From Planctomycetota bacterium (GTDB taxonomy: Bacteria; Planctomycetota; Planctomycetia; Planctomycetales; Planctomycetaceae), in assembly GCA_022600195.1 (NCBI GenBank), contig JAHZKX010000017.1, forward strand, positions 62,001-126,000: a stretch of 64,000 nt of DNA, in the 5' to 3' direction. Positions 26,798 to 36,361 of the stretch are shown here, in pieces. The notes below the pieces were generated by a model. The model saw only the letters and a list, made by a program, of their open reading frames with translations. It did no database searches and was not told the DNA's origin. Position numbers and translations under genes: made by a program. How positions within the stretch are numbered: the first letter of the stretch is position 1; each line of letters starts with the position of its first letter.

Positions 26798-28261
26798 ATG
26801 AACGATCATTCGATCTTGAAAAATCAATCGACTCCTTCAAACTTACCGCAGGGTGAATCTCCACAGTCAGACACTGATTCTGCACAGCTCCTGGCATCAC
26901 AAAATAAAATTCGACATGATGCTGATACATGGGAACTACCGGCTGAAGAAATCACTCTGCGAATTCGCTGGTTTGGCTTATGTGTGGGCTACGTGCTGGT
27001 CAACTTCGTCGGCAACGATTCGGCAATTCAGATAACTCAACTCAACTGGATTTTGACGCTAGGCGCCGTTTACGCTTTGGCAGATACCTATTTCAGTTTT
27101 CGTGGACGAGTTTTTCTCGGTCAGTGGCCGATGTTCATCTCGATGATGGAGGCTTTATTTATCGGCCTGCTCTGCCATTATGATACTGGTCTGAACAGCC
27201 CGTTTCGTTTTTACTATCTGCTCTCGCTGATTGTCTGTTCGATCCGTCATTCTCCCTCGATTGCTTATATGACATTGGGACTTTACTTTTTCAGTTTTAC
27301 TGCGCTGCTGTTTACGAGCCCTTCCGTTCCTGAAGACTGGTTAACACAATTGATGTTGATGATTGTCTGGATGGGTTGGGTTGCCTGGGCCAGTATTGCC
27401 TTTTCCAGGCTTGTGAAACGGACGAGTATGGAACTCTCGATTGCCAATGCGCAGCTCAAACAAAATCAGGAATTTCTGGAAGAGCGAATTGCTCAACGCA
27501 CGTCCGACCTGCAGGAATCGCAGGCTTTATTGATTCAACAGGAAAAGCATGCCGCTTTTGGTTTGCTGGCAGCAGGGATTGCCCATGAAGTCGGAAATCC
27601 TCTGGCGGGGATCAGTTCTCTGGTCCAGCTATTGAATCGACATAATAATGACGAGTACACTTGCAAACAACTGGTGGAGGTCGATGGACAGCTAAGAAGA
27701 ATTCAAAGGATTCTACGGGAATTGATCGACTTCAGTCGTCCTGCAACGAGTGAACGAAATCGCTGCAATATTAACGAGCTGATTACAGAGTCTTTAAACA
27801 TATCCAAATACTACAAGCGCAAAAAAGGGAAAAAAATCGTCACCCATTTTGCCGAGAAATTACCCGTGGTCAATGTCGTACGAGATCAGCTTGTCCAGAT
27901 TTTCCTTAACTTGATACTCAACGCCATGGATGCCACTGAGGAAGGCGAATCGATTGAGATCACAACAGAAGCCCGATCTGGTAAGATATTGATCTCAGTT
28001 CAAGATAGTGGGCACGGTATCCGTGTGGAAGATCAAAAGAAACTGTTTCAGCCTTACTTTACTACAAAAGCCCAAGGCACAGGGCTGGGCTTATTTGTTT
28101 GTAAAAATATTCTGGAAGACTCCAGTTCCGGTACCATTGAAATTGATGATGCCGTAAAAGATGGTGCTAAGTTTATCGTCTCACTTAATTGTGAGGAGTT
28201 GAATGGCCTGGCGGACATCCCTCCAGGACCGGCGAACGAACTTAAATTTGTAACAACATGA
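26798..28261 (+). CDS. Membrane-bound sensor histidine kinase (NtrB-like)
   Basis: The 487-residue kinase has a polar N-terminus, then six hydrophobic segments (about residues 52-210) with almost no periplasmic loops. A coiled-coil linker (~210-250) follows. The dimerisation/phosphoacceptor box is AAGIAHEVGNPLAGISSLVQLL, with His263. The ATPase domain has LVQIFLNLILNAMDA (N box), SVQDSGHGI (G1) and GTGLGLFVCKNIL (G2). The 6-TM input suggests sensing in or near the membrane. It is 24 bases upstream of a response-regulator gene, its likely partner. Confidence 0.92.
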   Translation: MNDHSILKNQSTPSNLPQGESPQSDTDSAQLLASQNKIRHDADTWELPAEEITLRIRWFGLCVGYVLVNFVGNDSAIQITQLNWILTLGAVYALADTYFSFRGRVFLGQWPMFISMMEALFIGLLCHYDTGLNSPFRFYYLLSLIVCSIRHSPSIAYMTLGLYFFSFTALLFTSPSVPEDWLTQLMLMIVWMGWVAWASIAFSRLVKRTSMELSIANAQLKQNQEFLEERIAQRTSDLQESQALLIQQEKHAAFGLLAAGIAHEVGNPLAGISSLVQLLNRHNNDEYTCKQLVEVDGQLRRIQRILRELIDFSRPATSERNRCNINELITESLNISKYYKRKKGKKIVTHFAEKLPVVNVVRDQLVQIFLNLILNAMDATEEGESIEITTEARSGKILISVQDSGHGIRVEDQKKLFQPYFTTKAQGTGLGLFVCKNILEDSSSGTIEIDDAVKDGAKFIVSLNCEELNGLADIPPGPANELKFVTT

Positions 28262-28285
28262 TAAAAATACAGGAATCACCCCAAC

Positions 28286-29641
28286 GTGCAACTGAATCGA
28301 TCTGTGCTGATTGTTGAAGATGAAGAAGTGATACGTACTTCATTGGCAGAGTACCTTAATAGCGAAGGTTACGAAACCATGCAGGCTTCAACGGTTGCCA
28401 AAGCACTGGAACTGGCCAGAAGTCGGGACTTTAACGTCGCCGTTTGTGATGTGCAATTACCAGACGGAGATGGTATCGAATTGCTGAGAAGACTACAAAA
28501 TATCAAACCAAGTATCTTTGTACTGATCATCACTGCCTACGCCACCGTCGAAAATACGATATCCGCTTTCAAAGCCGGAGCCTTTGATTATCTTGTCAAA
28601 CCGGTCATTTTTGATGACCTGTCACACAAGCTCAATCGTTTATTTGAGTATCAGAAAATTTTCTATGAGAATCAGATTCTGAGAAGAGAATTAGCGCGCG
28701 GTCCCGGAATGGAAGAGATTGTCGGCAGCAGTAAAACTCTACAAAATCTGCAAAGCACAATTCGTAAAATTGCAGCCACCAATTCCAATGTACTCCTGTT
28801 TGGAGAATCTGGTACCGGGAAAGAATTATTTGCCCGTTCGATTCACTCTAATGGCCCGAACCGTGAACAACGTTTCCTGGCAGTGAATTGCGGCATGCGC
28901 CCGATTGAATTACTGGAGTCGCAGCTCTTTGGCTCTGTAGGAAATTCATCGCAATATCCTCAGGCAGAACAGACAGGCGTTTTTAAAAATGCGGACGGAG
29001 GGTCTGTTTACCTGGATGAAATCTCTCAACTACCTATGGGAACACAGGGCAAACTGCTGCGTGCCATCGAATATGGAGAAATCCTCCCATTGGGGAGTGC
29101 AGAACCGGTAAAAGTGGATTTCCGCTTAATTGCTTCCACAACTCAGGATCTGTCGGAGATCGTTAAAAATGGAGAGTTCGAAGAAGATCTCTTCTACCGG
29201 CTTGACGGAATGAAAATTCACATTCCCGCGTTAAGAGAACGCGTCGATGATGTTCCCGAACTGGTGGAATATTTCATCACGAAACACTCGCGAAAGATGG
29301 GAAAACGAGTCACCGGAGCAACCAGTGAAACAATTCGCACGCTGATGTCGGCAGAATGGAAAGGCAATGTTCGTCAATTAGACAATGCCATCGAACGTGC
29401 CGTCATGATGTGTGATGATACGCTGATCTGCCTGAACGATCTACCCCCGGAATTACATCAGAAAGAGCCTCCCCTGCCTGATGTCGATGATCTGCGACTG
29501 GCTCTTAGACATTACGAACGGATGCATATTACGCGCGTATTGAAAGACAGTACAGATAAACGCGAAGCAGCCAAGCGCTTGAAACTGGGACTTTCCAGTC
29601 TTTATCGAAAAATTGAAGAACTGGATATCGAACTCGAATAG
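28286..29641 (+). CDS. NtrC-like response regulator lacking the GAFTGA loop
   Basis: The 451-residue protein begins at a GTG. A receiver domain (about 5-120) has Asp55 in VCDVQLPDGDG as the phosphorylation site. A AAA+ domain (~150-375) has Walker A GESGTGKELFARSIH and Walker B-like GGSVYLDEISQLP. A FIS-type helix-turn-helix closes the C-terminus (KREAAKRLKLGLSSLYRKI). The segment between LLESQLFG and VFKNADGG, which in sigma-54 activators carries GAFTGA, reads SVGNSSQYPQAEQTG here and has no such motif. It may therefore regulate without sigma-54, as TyrR- or HupR-like proteins do. The likely cognate kinase is encoded directly upstream. Confidence 0.92.
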   Translation: MQLNRSVLIVEDEEVIRTSLAEYLNSEGYETMQASTVAKALELARSRDFNVAVCDVQLPDGDGIELLRRLQNIKPSIFVLIITAYATVENTISAFKAGAFDYLVKPVIFDDLSHKLNRLFEYQKIFYENQILRRELARGPGMEEIVGSSKTLQNLQSTIRKIAATNSNVLLFGESGTGKELFARSIHSNGPNREQRFLAVNCGMRPIELLESQLFGSVGNSSQYPQAEQTGVFKNADGGSVYLDEISQLPMGTQGKLLRAIEYGEILPLGSAEPVKVDFRLIASTTQDLSEIVKNGEFEEDLFYRLDGMKIHIPALRERVDDVPELVEYFITKHSRKMGKRVTGATSETIRTLMSAEWKGNVRQLDNAIERAVMMCDDTLICLNDLPPELHQKEPPLPDVDDLRLALRHYERMHITRVLKDSTDKREAAKRLKLGLSSLYRKIEELDIELE

Positions 29642-29744
29642 TAATCTTAATTACTAGCCTGTGACCAGATTTGTTGTTGCCTCTAAAAGGCCATTTGAGA
29701 CGAGTCTCATAGAATGAAAGACGCTATGGTGAATCGGAATAGGC

Positions 29745-32117
29745 TTAGCTGGTGAGATTCGGCTTTACGGGCTCAGAAGGTTCGACCGTATTATTCTGCT
29801 GCGCCGGCAGATAGTAGTTATGATACCCGTCTCCTGAGCCATAGTCATATTGGCCAAATTTCCCGGAAAGAACACTATTTGCGATGATTCCAGACACTTT
29901 GATTCCGTTCGTTTGAATGATTTGCTGAACTTTTCGAATCACGCCATGCCGGTTCTTATCGATGCGCACTACCAACAGAACACTATCCACTGCCGAGGCA
30001 ATCACAGAAGGATCACTGACAACGACCAGCGGCGGCGTATCGATCAGAACATAATCATATTCATTTCGTAACTGCTTTATCAAACCTGTGAAATTTGGTG
30101 ACATCAACATTTCGGATGGATTTTCCGGAAGTGTTCCAGCAGTCATCAGGGACAGATTACTGATTCTGGTTTCACGAACCGCAGTCTGTGCATCAATCTC
30201 ATCCGCTAAAACATCTCCTAATCCAATCCCGTTGACGATCCCGAATAATTTATGAATGGTAGGACGTCGTAAATCAGCATCCACAACCAAAACCTTGCGA
30301 CCTGTCTGAGCAATCGCTAAAGCCAGATTGGAAATGGAAGTGGTTTTACCGTCCCCAGGCTCAGCGCTGGTGATCTGCAGTACTTTGGCACCACTGCGAT
30401 CCGTTTTCAGCAACAGAGACGTCCGTAAAGAACGAAATGCTTCTGCCTCCCTAGAAGAGGGGCGATAGTAATACCATAACGCGGAGTCAAATTCACTTTC
30501 ATCAACGATATCCTCGATCTCAGTGAATGCAGGCACTTCTCCCAAAATTGGTAAATGCAACTGATTCCTGAGTTCGTCGACAGACTTCACTGTGGTATCA
30601 CGCATTTCTCTGAAGTAGGAAAGTGCCAGAACCAGCCCCAGGCCGACAGCACCGCCTGCCATCAAAAACTTCAATTGGCGTTTGAGCACCAATGCATCTT
30701 TGACGGGAGATAATTGTGTCAGTGAATAGCCGCTGTTTCCCTGCGATACTTTTTCCACGAGTAACTGCTTGAAAATATTATCGCGTTGCAATTTTAATTG
30801 TGCGATTTCTTCATTATATGACTGATCGATCACCTGAGAATTCCCTATTTTTTTGGCAAGTTCTGTTTCCTGATCGAACAGTTTGGTCAACTCTTTTTCA
30901 CGATTCTCAAGTTCTTTTTGTTGCTGCACCATCGATTTCAGATTGATATCTACCAAATCGACCGTTTTGACATTCGACAGTTTAAACTCGCCTTTTTCAA
31001 GATTATCAGCCGAAATTTCAATTCCCTGACGTCGATATATATTGATAATGGTTTCAATGCTTCGATTCACAGCATCCAGATCGGGATGGTTCTTGTCAAA
31101 ATCTCTTTCCAATCGATTCTTTTGAATCAACAGCGGCATTAAATGTGTTTCGAGTGCCGTACGTGCACGCTCTGCATGCGTGGGACCTGTTCCAGTAAGA
31201 TTATTATCATTGGAATTGCTAGCACCGCCTGCTCCATGAGTTTGCGCAATCTGAAACTGCTGAGCGAGCATTTCCAATGTTTCTTTTGATTCTCCGCTGG
31301 CGATTGCTTTTTTGAGTGAATCGATCTTGGATTTCAATTCTGTCAATTTCAATAAATTGATTCTGCGTTCATTATCAATCGCTATGACGCGTTCCTGATG
31401 CACGTTGGTACTACCAGCGACGGCAGCTTCAGATCCGGGTGTATTTTCCCAATAGAGGGGAGCATCTTCACGGAATTTTTTATACTCATTTTTCTTTCGT
31501 TCCAGATCACCCAGAATTTGCTTGTTTGCCTGATCCAATTGCTCACGAATTTCGGCGGTATTTTCCTGACGGACTTCATGCAGGTATCGTGAGTAAGCAT
31601 CAACAATTGCTTGTGTTATAATCTTGGCGTCTTCCGAGCGCGGATTTTCATAGAGAATGTCCAGAATATTCAGAAACGCACGGTCAGTACCGGAAATTCG
31701 TTTTACTTTCAATGAACCCAGAATTTCTTCCGTGGGATCAGATTCGCCAGCCAGTGAGGGTAGTTCATTGAGTTTTGCCTCTTTGACGGCTTCACCAACG
31801 ATTCGCGGACTTTTGATGACATCAATATGAACTGACAATTCACCAAAGGTCTGATTGGCACCCTCTTTGATCGGACCGGGATTCTTCTGTGAAACCTGCA
31901 CCTTCGTGTTCGCAGAATAGATGGGCCCTAACTTCATATAGGCAGCCTGACCCAAAAGGAGACCCAGCGCCAATCCCGCAACCAGCAGAAATTTGTTTCT
32001 CAACAATAAGCGTACGATATCGACACCCGGGCCAGAAGCACTGACTTCGGCATGATCGTCCATACCATCGATTGCAAAATCGGAATGATTCTCCAGAGGT
32101 TGAAATTCTGTATTCAC
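29745..32117 (-). CDS. Exopolysaccharide tyrosine autokinase with Wzz-like chain-length domain
   Basis: The 790-residue protein, starting at GTG, has the Wzc/BY-kinase layout. A Wzz domain begins with TM1 (~43-65, FLLVAGLALGLLLGQAAYM), a long periplasmic coiled-coil region (~190-450) follows, and TM2 is at ~505-525. The cytoplasmic P-loop kinase has Walker A SAEPGDGKTTS (Lys591), Walker A' VLVVDADLRRP and Walker B YVLIDTPPLVVVSDP. The tail holds five Tyr within 15 residues (YDYGSGDGYHNYYLP), the expected autophosphorylation cluster. Such proteins control export and chain length of capsule or exopolysaccharide. The epimerase gene lies upstream on the same strand, but no Wza, Wzx or glycosyltransferase gene is in view. 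Confidence 0.93.
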   Translation of the reverse strand: MNTEFQPLENHSDFAIDGMDDHAEVSASGPGVDIVRLLLRNKFLLVAGLALGLLLGQAAYMKLGPIYSANTKVQVSQKNPGPIKEGANQTFGELSVHIDVIKSPRIVGEAVKEAKLNELPSLAGESDPTEEILGSLKVKRISGTDRAFLNILDILYENPRSEDAKIITQAIVDAYSRYLHEVRQENTAEIREQLDQANKQILGDLERKKNEYKKFREDAPLYWENTPGSEAAVAGSTNVHQERVIAIDNERRINLLKLTELKSKIDSLKKAIASGESKETLEMLAQQFQIAQTHGAGGASNSNDNNLTGTGPTHAERARTALETHLMPLLIQKNRLERDFDKNHPDLDAVNRSIETIINIYRRQGIEISADNLEKGEFKLSNVKTVDLVDINLKSMVQQQKELENREKELTKLFDQETELAKKIGNSQVIDQSYNEEIAQLKLQRDNIFKQLLVEKVSQGNSGYSLTQLSPVKDALVLKRQLKFLMAGGAVGLGLVLALSYFREMRDTTVKSVDELRNQLHLPILGEVPAFTEIEDIVDESEFDSALWYYYRPSSREAEAFRSLRTSLLLKTDRSGAKVLQITSAEPGDGKTTSISNLALAIAQTGRKVLVVDADLRRPTIHKLFGIVNGIGLGDVLADEIDAQTAVRETRISNLSLMTAGTLPENPSEMLMSPNFTGLIKQLRNEYDYVLIDTPPLVVVSDPSVIASAVDSVLLVVRIDKNRHGVIRKVQQIIQTNGIKVSGIIANSVLSGKFGQYDYGSGDGYHNYYLPAQQNNTVEPSEPVKPNLTS

Positions 32118-32210
32118 GAAACCCGGTCCTGATCTATTGAAGCAACGACTGCTCTTCCGCTAAAAAGTGTGATATGCCCTGCAAGAGTGTGATCTTTGAT
32201 GACTGATTGA

Positions 32211-33185
32211 TCAGCAACCACCCAGACAGGTTTTTGATTCCGATTTGATGTATTCTTCATACCAGGTAATCGTTCTGCGAAGCCCTTCCTTGATATCTAC
32301 AACGGGTTCGTAACCCAGATCCCGTTGTGCAGCCGAAATATCAGACCAGGAATGCAATACATCTCCCGTGCGTCGAGGTTGAAAATCGGGATCGTATGGT
32401 TTGTCTAACTGATCACAGATAAATTTCAACAGATCAATTAAATTCAATGAGCTTCCACAGGCAACGTTATAAACATTACCGGAAACTTTTTCTGCATCGG
32501 CCTGTGAAGCCAGAATATTCGCCTGTACGACATTATCCACATACGTGAAATCACGCGACTGAGTACCATCTCCATAAATCATCGGTCGTCGTCCTTCAAG
32601 CAATGCCGATGCAAATAGAGGTATCACTGCAGAATAAGGACTGTTGGGATCTTGGCGCGGGCCAAAGACATTAAAGTACCGGATGCGAACTGTTTCCAGA
32701 TCATAGGAATTGGCAAACGCCTGACAATACAATTCTCCCGCTAATTTTGCTGCCGCATAAGGAGAGAGTACTTCTGGTGTCTGTCCTTCATGCTTTGGCA
32801 TTTCTTTCTGATTTCCATAGGCACTGCTCGAACCAGCGTAAACTACACGCTGCACACCTAAGCGCCGGGCGGCATCTAATACATGAACCGTTCCTGTGAC
32901 ACAGGCCTCATGTGTATCGAGTGGATGATCAATGCTGCGAGGCACAGAAGCCAGCGCCGCCTGATGAAAGATAATGTCGGTACCTTTTACAGCCTGTTCG
33001 ACCGCTTGTAAGTCCCGCAAGTCACCTTGAATAAATTCTACATGATCTTTGATATGCTCCAGATTCTTCAGAGCACCAGTGCATAAATTGTCAAACACCC
33101 GTACGTTATGCCCGTCTTTTACCAGACGCGTCGCGATATGAGAACCAATAAAGCCTGCACCACCGGTTACTAAATAATTTGTCAC
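32211..33185 (-). CDS. NAD-dependent UDP-sugar epimerase (extended SDR, 4-epimerase type)
   Basis: The 324-residue enzyme has the Rossmann motif GGAGFIGSH (8-16), the catalytic SSSAYG segment and the YAAAK (YxxxK) pair of extended short-chain dehydrogenases. [20 protein letters not shown] and [23 protein letters not shown] are typical of the WbpP/Gne-like group that epimerises UDP-GlcNAc or UDP-GlcNAcA. GalE or a UDP-glucuronate enzyme cannot be excluded. The GTG start follows no strong Shine-Dalgarno. It precedes the tyrosine autokinase gene by 93 bases, which suggests a shared role in surface polysaccharide. Confidence 0.88.
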   Translation of the reverse strand: MTNYLVTGGAGFIGSHIATRLVKDGHNVRVFDNLCTGALKNLEHIKDHVEFIQGDLRDLQAVEQAVKGTDIIFHQAALASVPRSIDHPLDTHEACVTGTVHVLDAARRLGVQRVVYAGSSSAYGNQKEMPKHEGQTPEVLSPYAAAKLAGELYCQAFANSYDLETVRIRYFNVFGPRQDPNSPYSAVIPLFASALLEGRRPMIYGDGTQSRDFTYVDNVVQANILASQADAEKVSGNVYNVACGSSLNLIDLLKFICDQLDKPYDPDFQPRRTGDVLHSWSDISAAQRDLGYEPVVDIKEGLRRTITWYEEYIKSESKTCLGGC

Positions 33186-33581
33186 GTTTTTAATCCCTGC
33201 ATTGATCTTTATGTACTGGGCTCACACATAATTTCATCAGATGCCTGTCCCTGACGAAATCGGAACTACCCATTTCGATACTTTCAATGTAGCATTTCTT
33301 TCGTAGGGAATTAGCCGTTAATTCCCAGTATTCCTCTTAAAATTTATCGAACATCCCAAGCCGAATACCTTACTCCGTATTATAAACAGGCATTTCCCGT
33401 ACAACCAAAATAATGAGCAGTCCGAACCCATTAATGGCAGTCGATTCGATTGCAAGTATAGAGAGATAATGGGAAAATCCGCTTTAATCGATACACGAAA
33501 CTTATGTTATAACGGTCATCGACATTTTGATGATTGCACCCGTTCGTCCGAAAATTTTCGCGCGATTCAGACAGGAAAGTC
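33186..33581. other. Intergenic region between the epimerase and rRNA methyltransferase genes
   Basis: About 400 bases hold no supported gene. A short plus-strand frame beginning at 33469 runs into the antisense of the methyltransferase and looks spurious. The promoter for the epimerase-kinase unit is expected here; no repeat or structured RNA was recognised. Confidence 0.45.
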
Positions 33582-34343
33582 TTACTGCACGCCGGGTCCG
33601 AAAGGAGAAAAGCGGGCGATCATAATCCCGGCGGCTACCGACGCATTTAAAGAATCGACCATCCCCGTCGGCGTTAAGCGACATACGACATCACACTGCT
33701 CTAATGTTAAACGCCGCAATCCTTTTTCTTCGTTCCCGATGACGACCATCCAGGGACGATCCTGTTGATAAGTAGAGACGTCATCTTCAGCATGCTCTGA
33801 CGTCCCCATAATCCAGACCCCCGACTTTTTCGCTTCGGTAAGAGACCGACTTAAATTCGTTTCCACGGCAAAAGGAACCACTTCCATTCCACCAGAGGCA
33901 ACATCGTAAACAGTGGCATTGAGAGGTGCAGAACGATCCTTGGTAAGAACGATGCCTTTCACGCCGAAAAAAGCAGCGGTGCGAAAAATGGCACCGATAT
34001 TATGCGGATCCTGAATACAATCTAATGCCAGCCAGAGTCCTTTCACTTCCGTTCCCGCTTCTGCATCTGCGAAAATGTGATTCAGCGAAGATGGTGAACG
34101 GGGTTTGACCAACGCCAAAGAACCGGCGGTGCGTCGTCCCTGATCTTCCGACTGTTTGCGCTTCATCTTCTGAGGAGTGGACTTTTTGATCACGACAGGA
34201 ATTCGATGACTGCGTGCCTCATCTGCGACTTCACCCCAGTTCCCTTGCAGCGAACCGGCTGAAAGACGGATCTCTGTGACATCAATCGGACGTGACTGCA
34301 ATGCAGCCAGTACGCTATGGGGATTTTTTAACTCCAGAGCCAC
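33582..34343 (-). CDS. 23S rRNA 2'-O-ribose methyltransferase (RlmB/TrmH, SPOUT family)
   Basis: The 253-residue protein has an N-terminal L30e-like segment (ALELKNPHSVLAAL, RPIDVTEIRLSAG), a basic linker and the SPOUT domain. The SPOUT motifs are LDCIQDPHNIGAIFRTAAFFGVKG (motif 1), VVIGNEEKGLRRL (motif 2) and GMVDSLNASVAAGIM (motif 3, knot). These enzymes methylate a ribose in rRNA or tRNA using S-adenosylmethionine; the exact nucleotide cannot be told. The GTG at 34343 is chosen because AGGAAA sits 8 bases upstream and it begins just before the conserved ELKNP segment. A TTG at 34376 is the alternative. It follows the haem-sensor kinase gene on the same strand. Confidence 0.88.
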   Translation of the reverse strand: MALELKNPHSVLAALQSRPIDVTEIRLSAGSLQGNWGEVADEARSHRIPVVIKKSTPQKMKRKQSEDQGRRTAGSLALVKPRSPSSLNHIFADAEAGTEVKGLWLALDCIQDPHNIGAIFRTAAFFGVKGIVLTKDRSAPLNATVYDVASGGMEVVPFAVETNLSRSLTEAKKSGVWIMGTSEHAEDDVSTYQQDRPWMVVIGNEEKGLRRLTLEQCDVVCRLTPTGMVDSLNASVAAGIMIARFSPFGPGVQ

Positions 34344-34437
34344 AGAATAACTTTCCTGAATAGACAACAGGGACAAGTGAAGAGGATCGCAATACCTCTG
34401 CGCGGAAAAGAAAGGTTAGGAACTCTTAACGACAGAT

Positions 34438-36165
34438 TCAAGGAGTGGGTGTCTCAGATTGTTTGTTATCTGAGAGATTTTCCGGTGCAAACTCAATGAG
34501 ATCCGTAGACTTGATGCGATTCATACCGGCTGATGTATCATCTGGATTGGAAAGCAGTTGATCATCAGATATCGTCATCTTCACAGGCACGCGAGCTGTA
34601 AACTTACTCCCCCGACCAAATTCGCTTTCAAGAAACACTTCTCCATCCAGCAATTTTGAAAGCTCACGGATAATCGAAAGTCCCAGACCGGTTCCCTCAT
34701 ACGAACGCGTTAATGTATCGCGTGTTTCCGAAGACGATTTCCCCTGGCGGAATTTTTCGAAAATATTTTCCTGTTCATCCAGGGGAATGCCGATTCCTGT
34801 ATCTTCGACAATCAAGTCCATCAGATTCGAGTTATCAGCACAGAGTTTCGCTGAAACATTAACACGACCCCCTTCCGGGGTAAACTTGATCGCGTTTGAA
34901 ATCAGGTTGTTCAAAATCTGCTGAATCTTGATGGAATCCTGAAAGAGGATAGGGATTTCAGGATCGATCTCTGAAGTCATCTCAATGTTTTTCTTGTCTG
35001 CCAAAGGCATCATTGTACCTACGCGGCGTTCAATCAGATCTGCAATGGCAATCTCCGAAAGTTGCAGTTCCATTTTACCGCTTTCGATCTTGGCAAGATC
35101 GAGAACATCATTAATCAATGCCAGCAAATTTTTACCAGACATTTGAATGTTGCCAACATATCGTTTTTGTTTGTCTTCCAGATCATTCGAATTTGCCAGC
35201 AGGTCACTGAATCCAAGGATACTATTTAAGGGAGTTCGAAGTTCATGACTCATCGTCGCCAGAAATTCGTCTTTCAATTTATTCATTTCATACAGCCGCA
35301 GGTTCACCTGAGCTAATTCATCAACCTTCGTATCCAGGTCGGTATTCACGGTTCTCAGCTCTTCCTGAACCGTCACGAGATGCCGCAACATGCGATTAAA
35401 GGCATAGCTCAACTCTTCGAATTCATCACCCGTACGAATGTCGGCTCTTAAATCGAGATTCCCATGCGCGATTTGATCACTGACATCTTTCAAGTGCAGA
35501 ACTGGTTTAACAATTACATATCGCACGATGGCATAAGCGGCCATCATCGCCAGGACCGCGGTAACGAGGGCGGAAGCCAGATTGATGGCTTTATTCCAGG
35601 CCAATGCCTGTTCTACTTTCTGTAACGGAAAACGAATATTCACAATTCCGATCAAGTCCCCCAGTTCCAAATCCGGGTCATCGCGCAAACGGTGACAATC
35701 CACGCATGACTCCGTAGCATGGATCGCACCATAATATTGGAATTTTCCCTCAGACTCATCTCGATAAAATATTTCCGATTCGCCCTGCTTGATACTTTCC
35801 AATGCTTCATAACCGGCACTGTCGATGGGGCGTTCTTTGGAATCGGCACTGGATGGGTTAGATTTGAAGACAGCCCAACTATAGTCTCCCAGATCTTTCG
35901 ACTTGACCGACTGGGCCATTTTCTCGATGAGCAGAATGTATTGATCGTTTGATTCAGACCATTTCCAATGCTTCTCCAGAATGATGGGAGCGACCAGTAA
36001 ACGGGCCGAGGTAATGTTCTGGTCGTCGAGTACTTGATTATTCAACCAGGTATTCAATGAAAAACTGGCGGTAATTAAAACCATCAAACCACCACCAAAC
36101 AGAAAGCGACACTTTCGTTCGAGGTTGGTTTCTCCCAGTAATTTTTTGAAGGCACGATACGACAT
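34438..36165 (-). CDS. Sensor histidine kinase with c-type haem-binding periplasmic domain and HAMP
   Basis: The 575-residue kinase has TM1 (~21-38), a periplasmic domain of about 150 residues, TM2 (~196-218) and HAMP (~215-270). A coiled coil follows, then the phosphoacceptor box TMSHELRTPLNSILGFSDLL (His307) and an ATPase domain with NNLISNAIKFTPEGG, VEDTGIGIP and GTGLGLSIIREL. The periplasmic domain contains ESCVDCH (Cys154, Cys157, His158), a c-type haem attachment motif as in DUF3365/Tll0287-like sensors. Redox or gas sensing is inferred. No response regulator is adjacent; flanking genes are fpg and the RlmB-like gene, which may be incidental. Confidence 0.9.
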   Translation of the reverse strand: MSYRAFKKLLGETNLERKCRFLFGGGLMVLITASFSLNTWLNNQVLDDQNITSARLLVAPIILEKHWKWSESNDQYILLIEKMAQSVKSKDLGDYSWAVFKSNPSSADSKERPIDSAGYEALESIKQGESEIFYRDESEGKFQYYGAIHATESCVDCHRLRDDPDLELGDLIGIVNIRFPLQKVEQALAWNKAINLASALVTAVLAMMAAYAIVRYVIVKPVLHLKDVSDQIAHGNLDLRADIRTGDEFEELSYAFNRMLRHLVTVQEELRTVNTDLDTKVDELAQVNLRLYEMNKLKDEFLATMSHELRTPLNSILGFSDLLANSNDLEDKQKRYVGNIQMSGKNLLALINDVLDLAKIESGKMELQLSEIAIADLIERRVGTMMPLADKKNIEMTSEIDPEIPILFQDSIKIQQILNNLISNAIKFTPEGGRVNVSAKLCADNSNLMDLIVEDTGIGIPLDEQENIFEKFRQGKSSSETRDTLTRSYEGTGLGLSIIRELSKLLDGEVFLESEFGRGSKFTARVPVKMTISDDQLLSNPDDTSAGMNRIKSTDLIEFAPENLSDNKQSETPTP

Positions 36166-36361
36166 GAAGTTCCAGCAACCAATGGATCAGAATGAGATTA
36201 ACGGCTCAAGCCTCATTATAAACTGATCTTAAGCCAAATTCGTCAAAATAGAATAGTAAGATTCCCTTAATCTGAAGGCAATTCACTGAAATTTAGTGAG
36301 TTTTCATGAATCACTATCACCACAATCTGTAATCCGCCGACCCTGATTTCGTTTGATTCTG

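Noticed and set aside
29696-29709. 14-bp palindrome TGAGAC GA GTCTCA between convergent genes
   Set aside because: The stem has no usable loop and no T-tract, so it was not called a terminator; an operator role has no support.
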